Origin: Mogibacterium sp.
GTDB taxonomy: Bacteria; Bacillota; Clostridia; Peptostreptococcales; Anaerovoracaceae
Direction of reading: 5' to 3'
Length of the DNA stretch: 64,000 nt
NCBI GenBank assembly: GCA_016775335.1
Contig: JAEUGJ010000035.1
Location: forward strand, 67,950 to 131,949
Shown here: piece after piece, positions 1-7,783 of the stretch
Numbering within the stretch: position 1 is the first letter of the stretch
How the letters are laid out: every line of letters starts with the position of its first letter
The notes under the pieces: model-generated
Told to the model about the DNA's origin: nothing
The model's database searches: none
Seen by the model: the letters and a program-made list of their open reading frames with translations, nothing else
Position numbers and translations under genes: made by a program

Positions 1-1122
1 GGACTGACCCTTTCCGTGATGCCGAATTCCGGAAGCCCGGTGGTCATTCAGCATCGCACCATATATCAGAGCGACCCGGAATACTTCGGCCGTGAATTGG
101 CAGAACTGGCGGCGAAAGGCGTGGCCATCGTGGGCGGCTGCTGCGGAACCACGCCGAAGCACATTGCGGCGCTGACGGAAGCGCTGAAGGACGTTTCGGC
201 GGAGGGAACACTGCGTTCGGTTCCGAGGGCGGCGGCACCGGAAATGAAGGAAAGTGCGTTCTTCCGAAAACTGCGGCAGGGGGAGAAGCCCATTGCCGTG
301 GAATTCGACCCATCGGGATACGCGGACATAGGAAAATACATAGAAAATGCCAAGGGGCTCTGTGATGTGGGTGCCGATGTGATTACCATTGCGGACTGCC
401 CGACGGCGAAAGCGCGGATGGATTCCAGTCTGGTGGCCTGCATGCTCCGGCAGGAAGGCATCGAGACACTTCCGCATATGACCTGCCGAGACCGAAATCT
501 GAACGCCTCGCAGGCGCTCCTCGTGGGCCTCAGCGCCGCAGAGGTGCAAAACCTTCTGATTGTCACCGGAGATCCGATTCCAACCGCGGAGCGGGACGAG
601 GTGAAGAGCGTCTACCAATTCAATTCCCGAAAGATGGCCCACTTTATTCGAGGTCTGGAAAAGAAGGGGGAGATTCATCCCTTCCACGTGTTCGGCGCAC
701 TGAATATCAATGCGATGAATTTCGATGCGGAGCTGGGCCGGGCGGAAAAGAAAATCGAAAAAGGCATGCAGGGCCTGCTGACGCAGCCGGTGCTGAGCCG
801 CCGGGGATTGGAGAATCTGAGACGGGCCAAAGAATTCTTGGACTGCTACATTCTGGGCGGAATTATGCCGGTCATCAGCGAACGAAATGCTCGTTTTATG
901 AACAGCGAAGTGAACGGCATCGATGTGGAAGAGGCTCTGATTCAGCGATATGTCGGGTTGAACCGGGAAGAGGCGGAAAATCTGGCCCTGGAGGTATCCG
1001 TGGAAATCGCGAAAGAGATTGCGGATTCGGCAGACGGATTCTACGTGATCACTCCTTTTAGCCGGGTGAGCCTGGTCAGCCGAATCGTGGAAGCGATTCG
1101 GGACGGTCATGTCATTTCCTAG
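1..1122 (+). CDS. Bifunctional homocysteine S-methyltransferase / methylenetetrahydrofolate reductase (5' end cut off by window)
   Basis: The reading frame is open from base 1, so the gene starts outside the window; the first visible ATG at 16 is probably internal. The visible N-terminal part ends a homocysteine S-methyltransferase domain: the zinc-binding GGCCGTTPKHI motif is at about residues 41-51 counted from base 16. From about residue 75 onward comes a methylenetetrahydrofolate reductase domain, with EFDPS, PHMTCRDRN and LLIVTGDP motifs and the usual C-terminal TIM-barrel ending. This fusion (as in Bacillus YitJ) couples production of 5-methyl-THF to methylation of homocysteine to methionine in the cytoplasm. 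It fits with the metY gene 5 kb downstream, also in methionine synthesis. The family assignment is firm; which cobalamin-dependent or independent route it serves cannot be told. Confidence 0.88.
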   Translation, partial: GLTLSVMPNSGSPVVIQHRTIYQSDPEYFGRELAELAAKGVAIVGGCCGTTPKHIAALTEALKDVSAEGTLRSVPRAAAPEMKESAFFRKLRQGEKPIAVEFDPSGYADIGKYIENAKGLCDVGADVITIADCPTAKARMDSSLVACMLRQEGIETLPHMTCRDRNLNASQALLVGLSAAEVQNLLIVTGDPIPTAERDEVKSVYQFNSRKMAHFIRGLEKKGEIHPFHVFGALNINAMNFDAELGRAEKKIEKGMQGLLTQPVLSRRGLENLRRAKEFLDCYILGGIMPVISERNARFMNSEVNGIDVEEALIQRYVGLNREEAENLALEVSVEIAKEIADSADGFYVITPFSRVSLVSRIVEAIRDGHVIS

Positions 1123-1149
1123 ACAATTATAGTGTTTTCCCATAGACCG

Positions 1150-1158
1150 TGTTATAAT
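1150..1158 (+). promoter_or_regulatory. Extended -10 promoter for gpsA
   Basis: TGTTATAAT is a TGn-extended perfect -10 box, 46 bases before the gpsA start codon. No good -35 box is seen at 16-18 bp, as expected for an extended -10 promoter. It lies just after the stop of the upstream gene, so gpsA is probably transcribed separately. Confidence 0.45.
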
Positions 1159-1204
1159 ACAAATACTCAATTTGTACGTTATGATTATGTTAGGAGATAT
1201 TTGT

Positions 1205-2263
1205 ATGAAAAAGATTGGTGTACTGGGTGCCGGAACGATTGGTATGTCTCTGGCACGGATGCTGTATAACAGCGGTCACGATGTTTTGGTATGGTCCGCC
1301 GTGGAAGCGGAGCTGGTGGCTTGTGAGACGACCCGGAAGCATAAGAATCTGCCGGGAATGGTGATTCCGGACGGTGTTCGTTTTACCGGAAGCTTGGAAG
1401 AAGTATGCACGGATAAGGACGTGCTGATGTTCGCCATCCCATCTGTATTCATCCGTTCCACCGCTGCGAAGGCGCGGGACTACATCGTGGACGGACAGAT
1501 CATCGCCGATGTGGGCAAGGGCGTGGAGGAAAGCACGTTCATGACCATGTCCCAGATTCTGGAGGATGAGCTGAACAAGGACGGAAAGCACGGAAACGTG
1601 AAGGTGGTGGCACTGTCCGGACCGACACATGCGGAAGAAATCGCTCTGGATATGCCTACCACAATCGTTGCTGCCAGCGAGGATATGGATGCGGCCAGAT
1701 ATGTACAGGACGTGTTCACCAACACCTGCATGAGAGTGTATACCAATGCAGACGTAATTGGCGTGGAGCTTTGCGGTGCCATGAAGAACGTCATCGCCCT
1801 GGCTTGCGGAATTGCCAACGGCATCGGCTGCGGCGACAATGCGAAGGCAGCGCTGATTACCCGCGGTATGGCGGAGATTTCCAGACTGGGTACGAAGATG
1901 GGTTGCATGGAGCAGACGTTTACCGGCCTGGCGGGAATCGGCGATTTGATCGTCACCGCTACCAGCATGCACAGCCGGAACAACCGCTGCGGCAACCTGA
2001 TCGGACAGGGCAAGTCCGTGGAGGAAGCGGTAAAAGAAGTCGGTCAGGTCGTGGAAGGCCTGAATGCGCTTCCGGCAGCAATGGCTCTGTCGAAGAAGTA
2101 TGACGTAGATATGCCGATTACCATGGCACTGGACAGCATCGTGAACCACGGCGCAAACCCAATTGATGTGGTAGAGAAGCTGATGAGCCGGGCGAAGAAA
2201 TCGGAAGTATCCGAGGACGTTTTGGTTCAGTTCTTCGAAAAGAAGAAGGCGGAGCGGAAATAG
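1205..2263 (+). CDS. gpsA: NAD(P)-dependent glycerol-3-phosphate dehydrogenase
   Basis: This cytoplasmic enzyme reduces dihydroxyacetone phosphate to sn-glycerol-3-phosphate, the backbone for phospholipids and lipoteichoic acid. It is 352 residues when started at the ATG at 1205, which follows TAGGAG at a 9-base distance; an in-frame ATG 33 bases earlier has no ribosome binding site. The N-terminus carries the Rossmann motif GAGTIG (residues 8-13). Further family motifs are LSGPTHAEEI, the catalytic-lysine region ELCGAMKNVIALACG and the C-terminal TFTGLAGIGDLIVT with SRNNRCG. Length and motif order are normal for GpsA. The gene is monocistronic, closed by a strong terminator shared with the convergent PBP gene. 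Confidence 0.96.
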   Translation: MKKIGVLGAGTIGMSLARMLYNSGHDVLVWSAVEAELVACETTRKHKNLPGMVIPDGVRFTGSLEEVCTDKDVLMFAIPSVFIRSTAAKARDYIVDGQIIADVGKGVEESTFMTMSQILEDELNKDGKHGNVKVVALSGPTHAEEIALDMPTTIVAASEDMDAARYVQDVFTNTCMRVYTNADVIGVELCGAMKNVIALACGIANGIGCGDNAKAALITRGMAEISRLGTKMGCMEQTFTGLAGIGDLIVTATSMHSRNNRCGNLIGQGKSVEEAVKEVGQVVEGLNALPAAMALSKKYDVDMPITMALDSIVNHGANPIDVVEKLMSRAKKSEVSEDVLVQFFEKKKAERK

Positions 2264-2304
2264 AATCGGGGAAAACCGGATTTGATAATAACTCAATAGC
2301 AAAG

Positions 2305-2347
2305 AAACAGGACTGTCCTTGGACAGTCCTGTTTTGTTGTGTCATTT
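2305..2347. terminator. Bidirectional rho-independent terminator between gpsA and the PBP gene
   Basis: A perfect 14-bp inverted repeat (AAACAGGACTGTCC, 2305-2318, pairing with 2321-2334) is separated by two bases. A T-rich tract follows on the plus strand, and a T-rich stretch also follows on the minus strand. It sits between two convergent genes and can end transcription from both sides. Confidence 0.88.
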
Positions 2348-2374
2348 TTTGAAATATCGGTGAGTATCGAAGTC

Positions 2375-5300
2375 CTATTGACCGTCGTTGCCGGCATCGC
2401 CGCCACCGCCGCCGGTGTTGTCACCGCCGCCACCGCCGCCGGTATTGTCGCCGCCGCCACCGGTGTTTCCACCGCCGCCGGTGCTGCCGCCGCCACCGGT
2501 GTTTCCACCGCCGCCGGTACTGCCGCCGCCGGTGTTTCCGCCGCCACCGGTGCTTCCGCCGTTGTGGTTTCCGCCGGAGCTGCTGCCGCCGGAACCGCTG
2601 CCACCGCCGCTTCCGGAACCGCCGGTGGACGGGTTGTCCGCAGAGGAACCGGAATCCGGTTTCTTGGAATTGGTGTTCTTCTTGCCGGAACTTGTTCCGG
2701 AAGAATTGTTGTAGGAGGAGCCGGAGTTGGTTTCCGTTCCCTTGATGTAGTATTCGCTGCCTTTCTGAACCACATCGGCCGGCTTGCTCGGATAGGAGCC
2801 TTCTTTTGCCGCCGTGATATTGTTCATAATCCGTCCCCACAGTGCCGCTGCGCCGGAGGAATCGGAGGATAGTTGGATGTTGTAGTCCGTACCGATCCAA
2901 AGGGCTGCCGCGTAGTGCGGTGTGAAACCGTTGAACCAGATATCGTAGTTGTTGGATGTGGTTCCGGTCTTACCGCCGGCCTGAACGCCGGACAGCGCCG
3001 CACCGGTACCGGTACCCTGAGAAACAACGGATTTCATCATATCCGTCAGGATGTAGGCAACGCCTTCATCCAATACCTTTGTCTCCTTGGATTCCGAAGT
3101 CAGAAGGAGATTTCCGTTCCGATCCAGAACCTTTCGGTATGCGATGGAGGACTGGCGAGTTCCGCCGTTCGGAATGGCGGCATAAGCCTGTGCCATTTCA
3201 ATCGGCTTTACACCGCTGGAGAGGCCGCCCAGCGCCAAAGCCGCTGCGTTCTCATCGTTGTTGTCGCCCTCTCGGTTCAGGGTGGTGATGCCGAACTTTT
3301 CCACCAGATTTGCGGAATACTCCGAACCAACCTGCAGCCATATTTTTACCGCACATACGTTGGAGGAGAGCTGCATGGCTCTTCTCATGGAAATCCGGCC
3401 CTTGTATCCGCCGTAGGAGTTGGACGGCCAGGTCCGACCTTCGAAGGTCAGCGGTTCGTCCACGATGGTGGATCCGGCGGTCATGTAATCGCCGTAATAT
3501 TTCGTTCCCTGGGTGTCGTTGTTGTAATCCGTGTACTGATATTTCTCATCCTTCTGCAAGTAGTCGTAACTCTTCTGCAGTGCCGCGCCGTATACCGCCA
3601 GCGGCTTGATGGAGGATCCCGGCTGTCTCGGATTCAGCGCTCTGTTGAAGAGCCCGCTTCCGTGAGCGCCGCGGCCGCCGATCATGGCCTTAATCTCTCC
3701 GGTGCCCACTTCGGCGATAACCATGGCACCCTGCGGCTGAATGACTTTATCCGCCATGGTAATCAGCGCATCCTTCAGCACCAGCTTGCTTCCGGATTTC
3801 TTAATCATATCCGGGTTGCTCTTGATGTAATCCGCATCGATGGTGACGTTGCCGCTCTTATCCATGGTTTTGTTCGCCGCCGGAATGTTCACATAGCCGG
3901 TGGCGTAGATGTAGAATTCGCCGCCTTCGCTGGTGTAGGAAGGTTTCAGCTCCACGCTGTAATCCGTGCCGCTGTCCACTGTCGTCTTGTAGAAGTTCAG
4001 ACGTTTTCCGGCCTTGAGGGTAACGGAGCCGTCGGAGTTCTCCTTGAATTCACTGCTTTTCAGCGTCATATCGCCCTTGCCGTTCACCAGGTTGCTGTGC
4101 TTGTACAGAGAAATCGCACCCTTGTCCGTGGTCACGTTTCCGTTGCTGTCCGTATGCAAGTTCAGCAGCGACGGGAAATTGCTCGGATTCTTGAAGGCCT
4201 CATCCACCGTCTTCTGGGCTTCCGAGTCCATGGTGGAATAAATCTTCAGACCGCCGCTGTATACCAGCTTCTGCGCGGTCTCCTCATCCATATCGTATTC
4301 CTTCTTCAGATCCTGAATGATTTCGTCGGCCATGTAATCCTTGAAGTAGGTGCTGATTTTATCATTATCCGTGGTAATCGTCGGATCGATAAAGTCTGTC
4401 AGCTTCTTATCCTTGTTCTCCCGATACTGCTTGTCGGAGATGTACCCCTGTTCCTTCATCAGGGACAGGCAGAGCTGCCGTCTGGACTTGGCAATATCGT
4501 TGGCGTAGTACTTCTCGCCGCCCACGGTAATCTTCGTCATATCCGAAGTGTCCGTGATACCCGACGGATCTTTAATCAGCGCGTAGGTGTCCGGGGACTG
4601 AGGCATGGTGGCCAGAGCCGCACATTGAACCAGGCTGAGGTCCTTTACATCCTTGGAAAAATAACATTCGGATGCCGCTTCGATACCGTAGTTGCCGTAG
4701 CCGTAGTAAATGCTGTTCAGGTAAGCGGTCACGATTTCTTCCTTGGAAAGGGCATGCTCAATCCGCGCTGCGTACCACATCTCGATGATCTTACGCCGCA
4801 GGCTTCGCTGGCTCATGATATCCGGTAGGTAGACGTTTCGCGCCAGCTGCTGGGTCAAGGTACTGGTACCGCTGATTCCGCCGCCGCCGGTAAAAGACTG
4901 GAGAACCGCTCCCACCATTCGCTTCCAGTTGAAACCGTGGTGGTCCCAGAAGGTTTTGTCTTCCAGTGCCACGATGGCGTTCACCATGTTCTTCGGCAGC
5001 TGCTTGTACTTAATAACAGTACGTTTCTGGCCGTTGCTGACGGAATCCACCGCATCCCCGTTATCGTCGTAGACGATGGAGTCCGTGGAAATCGCATCGT
5101 AGATGTTCTTCGGATCGATACTCGGCGCCGTGATGATGACCACCGCAGAGTACAGAATTCCCAGAGACACCAGTGTGGCAACGGTTCGTCTGCCGAACTT
5201 GAAAATCTTCTTTCTCCGGGAGAGGGGGTTGCCGTTCTTATCCACCCAATGGTTCGGGTTCAAATCGTAGATGAACGCATCGAACTTCGGGTGGGCATCC

Positions 5301-5779
5301 CGGAAATTATAAAACTTCTCCTTAAGGCTGCCCGCCTTCGCGTCCGGTCTCGGCCGTTTCGGTGCCGGCTTTTTGCTGCCGGAGTCCTTCTTTTTTCGGC
5401 TAAAAGAAAACTTCTTCTTTCCGTCGATTTCCGGCGAGGCTGAAGTTTCGGTGTCATGCTTGCTCTTTCCGCCGCTCATAAATTCCTGTTCGAAGGCGGC
5501 GATATCATCGAATTGTTCGACATCGCGCCTTGGACTGTTCCCGGACGGGGCCGGGCGGTTCGGCGCCGCCGGACGGCTGCCGGAATTTGCTCTTCGCAAA
5601 TCGTCTTTTTGAATCACAGTGGTTTGGTCCGATGCGCTTCGGATGGAATCCGACGCTTGAGGCGGCGTGGCTTTTTCCGCCATTCGCCGGGCCGCTTTCT
5701 CCCGTTCCAGCCGTTCCTTCGCCATCTGGCGGGCCAGCTTCTGCATCAGTTCATAATCGGTTGGTTTTCTATCGCTCAT
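2375..5779 (-). CDS. Class A penicillin-binding protein (transglycosylase/transpeptidase) with glycine-rich tail
   Basis: This bifunctional peptidoglycan synthase polymerises lipid II and cross-links stem peptides outside the membrane. The 1134-residue protein has a long charged cytoplasmic region (about 1-197), one transmembrane segment (about 199-217), and a GT51 transglycosylase domain with the catalytic EDKTFWDHHG motif (Glu273) and TSTLTQQLARN. The penicillin-binding transpeptidase domain has the active-site SSIK motif in RQPGSSIKPL, the SSN motif and KTGT. The last 75 or so residues are almost only Gly, Ser, Thr and Asn in NTGGG/STGGG repeats. The start at 5779 follows AAGGATT. It is longer than usual because of both tails. 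Regulation is not evident from the sequence. Confidence 0.94.
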   Translation of the reverse strand: MSDRKPTDYELMQKLARQMAKERLEREKAARRMAEKATPPQASDSIRSASDQTTVIQKDDLRRANSGSRPAAPNRPAPSGNSPRRDVEQFDDIAAFEQEFMSGGKSKHDTETSASPEIDGKKKFSFSRKKKDSGSKKPAPKRPRPDAKAGSLKEKFYNFRDAHPKFDAFIYDLNPNHWVDKNGNPLSRRKKIFKFGRRTVATLVSLGILYSAVVIITAPSIDPKNIYDAISTDSIVYDDNGDAVDSVSNGQKRTVIKYKQLPKNMVNAIVALEDKTFWDHHGFNWKRMVGAVLQSFTGGGGISGTSTLTQQLARNVYLPDIMSQRSLRRKIIEMWYAARIEHALSKEEIVTAYLNSIYYGYGNYGIEAASECYFSKDVKDLSLVQCAALATMPQSPDTYALIKDPSGITDTSDMTKITVGGEKYYANDIAKSRRQLCLSLMKEQGYISDKQYRENKDKKLTDFIDPTITTDNDKISTYFKDYMADEIIQDLKKEYDMDEETAQKLVYSGGLKIYSTMDSEAQKTVDEAFKNPSNFPSLLNLHTDSNGNVTTDKGAISLYKHSNLVNGKGDMTLKSSEFKENSDGSVTLKAGKRLNFYKTTVDSGTDYSVELKPSYTSEGGEFYIYATGYVNIPAANKTMDKSGNVTIDADYIKSNPDMIKKSGSKLVLKDALITMADKVIQPQGAMVIAEVGTGEIKAMIGGRGAHGSGLFNRALNPRQPGSSIKPLAVYGAALQKSYDYLQKDEKYQYTDYNNDTQGTKYYGDYMTAGSTIVDEPLTFEGRTWPSNSYGGYKGRISMRRAMQLSSNVCAVKIWLQVGSEYSANLVEKFGITTLNREGDNNDENAAALALGGLSSGVKPIEMAQAYAAIPNGGTRQSSIAYRKVLDRNGNLLLTSESKETKVLDEGVAYILTDMMKSVVSQGTGTGAALSGVQAGGKTGTTSNNYDIWFNGFTPHYAAALWIGTDYNIQLSSDSSGAAALWGRIMNNITAAKEGSYPSKPADVVQKGSEYYIKGTETNSGSSYNNSSGTSSGKKNTNSKKPDSGSSADNPSTGGSGSGGGSGSGGSSSGGNHNGGSTGGGGNTGGGSTGGGGNTGGGGSTGGGGNTGGGGDNTGGGGGGDNTGGGGGDAGNDGQ
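2399..2600 (-). repeat. Low-complexity Gly/Asn/Thr repeat tract in the PBP C-terminus
   Basis: Tandem GGC/GGT/ACC-rich codons encode runs of NTGGGG and STGGGG. The tract is internally repetitive at the DNA level and so prone to length change by slippage. It also creates long, spurious alanine- or proline-rich open frames on the opposite strand. Confidence 0.85.
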
Positions 5780-6078
5780 AGTCTTTAATCCTTAATTCCT
5801 TTACATATAAATACATAAAAGTACATGTTATTTTACCATGGGAGAGGGGTGAAATAAACAAATCTATGGGATTTCCAGATAAACTTCAAAAAAATAGAAC
5901 AAGGTTAGAAACAATCCTCCTAGCCGAATGGTAAATATTGTTCTAATTGAAAGAGGTGCGTTCGGATATACATTGAATCAATATCTGATGATAAAAAAAC
6001 GGAAATGCGGCCTTGATTGAATTGCTTTTCGCCCTAGAGTATAATTATAATATCTGAGATTTTGAGAGGTATACAATT
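5780..6078. other. A+T-rich divergent intergenic region between the PBP gene and metY
   Basis: No gene is visible in these 299 bases. They contain the 5' leader of the PBP gene, the metY promoter and an 8-bp inverted repeat TAGAACAA (5895-5902) / TTGTTCTA (5938-5945) whose role is unknown. No SAM riboswitch of the S-box type could be recognised, although such elements often precede metY in Firmicutes. Confidence 0.5.
6022..6051 (+). promoter_or_regulatory. Sigma-A type promoter for metY
   Basis: TTGCTT (6022-6027) and a perfect TATAAT (6046-6051) are separated by 18 bp. They lie 27 bases upstream of the metY start codon; a GAGAGG ribosome binding site lies in between. Confidence 0.6.
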
Positions 6079-7362
6079 ATGAGCAATTACGATTTAGCGA
6101 CGAAGTGCATCCACTCCGGATACACTCCATCCAAGGGAGAGCCTTGCGCTCTGCCGATTTATCAGAGCACCACGTTTAAGTACGACACCACGGCGGAGAT
6201 GGGCGACCTGTTCGACCTGAAGGCAGAAGGCTATTTTTACACTAGGCTGCAGAACCCGACCAACGATGCGGTGGCTGCAAAAATTGCCGATTTGGAAGGC
6301 GGCGTGGCGGCTCTTTTGACGTCTTCGGGACAGGCGGCCAACTTCTATGCTGTTTTTAACATCTGCGAGGCGGGCGACCACATCGTGGCGGCGTCCACCA
6401 TCTACGGCGGAACCTTCAACCTGCTGGGCGTTACCTTCAAGAAGCTGGGCATCGACTGCACCTTTGTGGATACCGATGCATCGGAAGAGGAAATCGCTGC
6501 AGCATTCCGTCCGAATACCAAAGTGGTTCTGGCAGAGACCATCGCCAACCCGGCGCTGGTTGTTCTGGACATTGAAAAATTTGCCAAGGTGGCACACGAG
6601 CACGGCGTTCCGCTGATTGTGGACAACACATTCCCGACACCGGTGAACTGCAGACCGATTGAATGGGGCGCGGATATCGTGACCCATTCCACCACCAAAT
6701 ACATGGACGGCCATGCGGTACAGGTAGGCGGTGCAATCGTGGACAGCGGAAACTTCGACTGGGAGAAGTACGGCCACAAGTATCACGGCCTGACGGAGCC
6801 GGATGAATCCTATCATGGCATCGTGTACACAAAACAGTTCGGAAAGAAGGCGTACATCACCAAAGCCACTTCCCAGCTGATGAGAGACCTGGGATCCATT
6901 CCGTCGCCGAACAACTGCTTCCTGCTGAACATGGGGCTGGAGACGCTGCCGCTTCGGGTGGAACGTCACTGTGAGAATGCCCAGGAAATTGCGGAATATC
7001 TGGATGCCCATGAGAAGGTTTCTCATGTAAGCTATGCGGGACTGCCGGGCGACAAGTATTATGAACTGGCGCAGAAGTACATGAGAGACGGAAAGACCTG
7101 CGGCGTCATTTCCTTCGAGCTGAAGGGCGGAAGAGAAGCGGCGGTGCGTTTCATGGACAGCCTGAAGCTGGCTCAGATTGCCACCCATGTAGCGGCAACC
7201 CGAACCATGGTTCTCCACCCGGCCAGCCACACCCACCGTCAGCTGAATGACGAACAACTGGCAGAGGCCGGAGTATCTCCGGGACTGATTCGTCTCTCCA
7301 TCGGTATCGAGAGTGCAAAGGACATTATCGCCGATCTGGAGCAGGCGCTGCAGAATGCGTAG
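6079..7362 (+). CDS. metY: O-acetylhomoserine aminocarboxypropyltransferase (sulfhydrylase)
   Basis: This PLP enzyme makes homocysteine from O-acetylhomoserine and sulfide (or methionine from methanethiol) in the cytoplasm. The 427-residue length and N-terminal TKCIHSGY / QSTTF motifs match the MetY branch of the Cys/Met metabolism family rather than the shorter cystathionine synthases. The PLP lysine is in HSTTKYMDGH (Lys207), and the cofactor-phosphate segment SSGQAAN is at about 82-88. The ATG at 6079 follows GAGAGG. It is monocistronic, with its own promoter and a strong terminator. Its product feeds the homocysteine methyltransferase fusion at the left edge of the window. Confidence 0.93.
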   Translation: MSNYDLATKCIHSGYTPSKGEPCALPIYQSTTFKYDTTAEMGDLFDLKAEGYFYTRLQNPTNDAVAAKIADLEGGVAALLTSSGQAANFYAVFNICEAGDHIVAASTIYGGTFNLLGVTFKKLGIDCTFVDTDASEEEIAAAFRPNTKVVLAETIANPALVVLDIEKFAKVAHEHGVPLIVDNTFPTPVNCRPIEWGADIVTHSTTKYMDGHAVQVGGAIVDSGNFDWEKYGHKYHGLTEPDESYHGIVYTKQFGKKAYITKATSQLMRDLGSIPSPNNCFLLNMGLETLPLRVERHCENAQEIAEYLDAHEKVSHVSYAGLPGDKYYELAQKYMRDGKTCGVISFELKGGREAAVRFMDSLKLAQIATHVAATRTMVLHPASHTHRQLNDEQLAEAGVSPGLIRLSIGIESAKDIIADLEQALQNA

Positions 7363-7421
7363 AGAATTATTAAACGATTGAAAAAGGAAGATCCTTGAGA
7401 AAGGTAGATTCTTGAGAAGAA

Positions 7422-7462
7422 GGTCTTGTGGCAACAGAGATGTTGCCACAAGACCATTTTTT
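7422..7462 (+). terminator. Rho-independent terminator of metY
   Basis: A perfect 15-bp stem (7422-7436 with 7441-7455) has a GAGA loop and is followed by ATTTTTT. It lies 60 bases after the metY stop codon. Confidence 0.92.
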
Positions 7463-7651
7463 GTGCCTGGGCGGTGCATCGGCGGGTTGGACATGGTGCT
7501 TTACCCCCGTGAAAGCCTTAATCCTTCGTCGCGGGGCACCACGTCACAGGGGCCGGCCGGTGCATCGGCGGGTAGGACGTGGTGCTTGACACCCCGCAAA
7601 GCTTTGATCCTTCGTCGCGGGGCACCACGCCCCCGGGGCAAGGAGATGATT
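7463..7651. repeat. Hairpin repeat locus 1: two 86-bp units plus a partial spacer
   Basis: Two tandem units begin exactly 86 bp apart. Left arms are GGACATGGTGC (7489-7499) and GGACGTGGTGC (7575-7585). Right arms are GCACCACGTCA (7536-7546) and GCACCACGCCC (7622-7632). Each unit has an 11-bp arm, a 36-nt loop, an 11-bp arm and a 28-nt spacer, and a partial spacer precedes the first unit. The same unit layout recurs four times at 23130-23472, but here the loop carries TCCTTCGTC where locus 2 carries its reverse complement GACGAAGGA. The period is not a multiple of three and no gene is plausible here. Together with neighbouring hairpins this fills the gap between metY and the arginase gene. Confidence 0.88.
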
Positions 7652-7698
7652 AGAATTGACGACGAAAGGGTGATGAGGAGGTGTTCGTCGTCAATTCT
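7652..7698. repeat. Perfect 15-bp inverted repeat next to hairpin locus 1
   Basis: AGAATTGACGACGAA (7652-7666) pairs perfectly with 7684-7698 around a 17-nt loop, followed by a T/C-rich stretch. The loop text GGGTGATGAGG also occurs in loop units of hairpin locus 2, so this may be a derived unit. It could also act as a terminator. Confidence 0.7.
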
Positions 7699-7723
7699 TT
7701 CCTTTCGGAATTATAGAAATTGA

Positions 7724-7766
7724 AAGAGCTGCACGAAGGACCTCCGCCGGCCTTCGTACAGCTCTT
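7724..7766 (-). terminator. Terminator hairpin of the arginase gene
   Basis: A 16-bp stem (7724-7739 with 7751-7766) lies just beyond the arginase stop codon. Its single non-Watson-Crick position is C-A in plus-strand sense but a U-G wobble in the minus-strand RNA, which fits transcription from the arginase side. A moderately T-rich stretch follows. Confidence 0.72.
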
Positions 7767-7783
7767 GTAATCTTTAACAATTC

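Noticed and set aside
2339..4828. Long open frames on the plus strand opposite the PBP gene (Ala-rich and Pro-rich, and one of 651 codons from 2873)
   Set aside because: They are shadows of the PBP gene and its repetitive tail; they lack ribosome binding sites and any family motif.
5895..5945. 8-bp inverted repeat as an operator or RNA hairpin for metY
   Set aside because: Arms are short and A+T-rich with a 35-base gap; chance is a sufficient explanation.
5780..6078. SAM (S-box) riboswitch in front of metY
   Set aside because: None of the conserved S-box core could be found in this A+T-rich leader.
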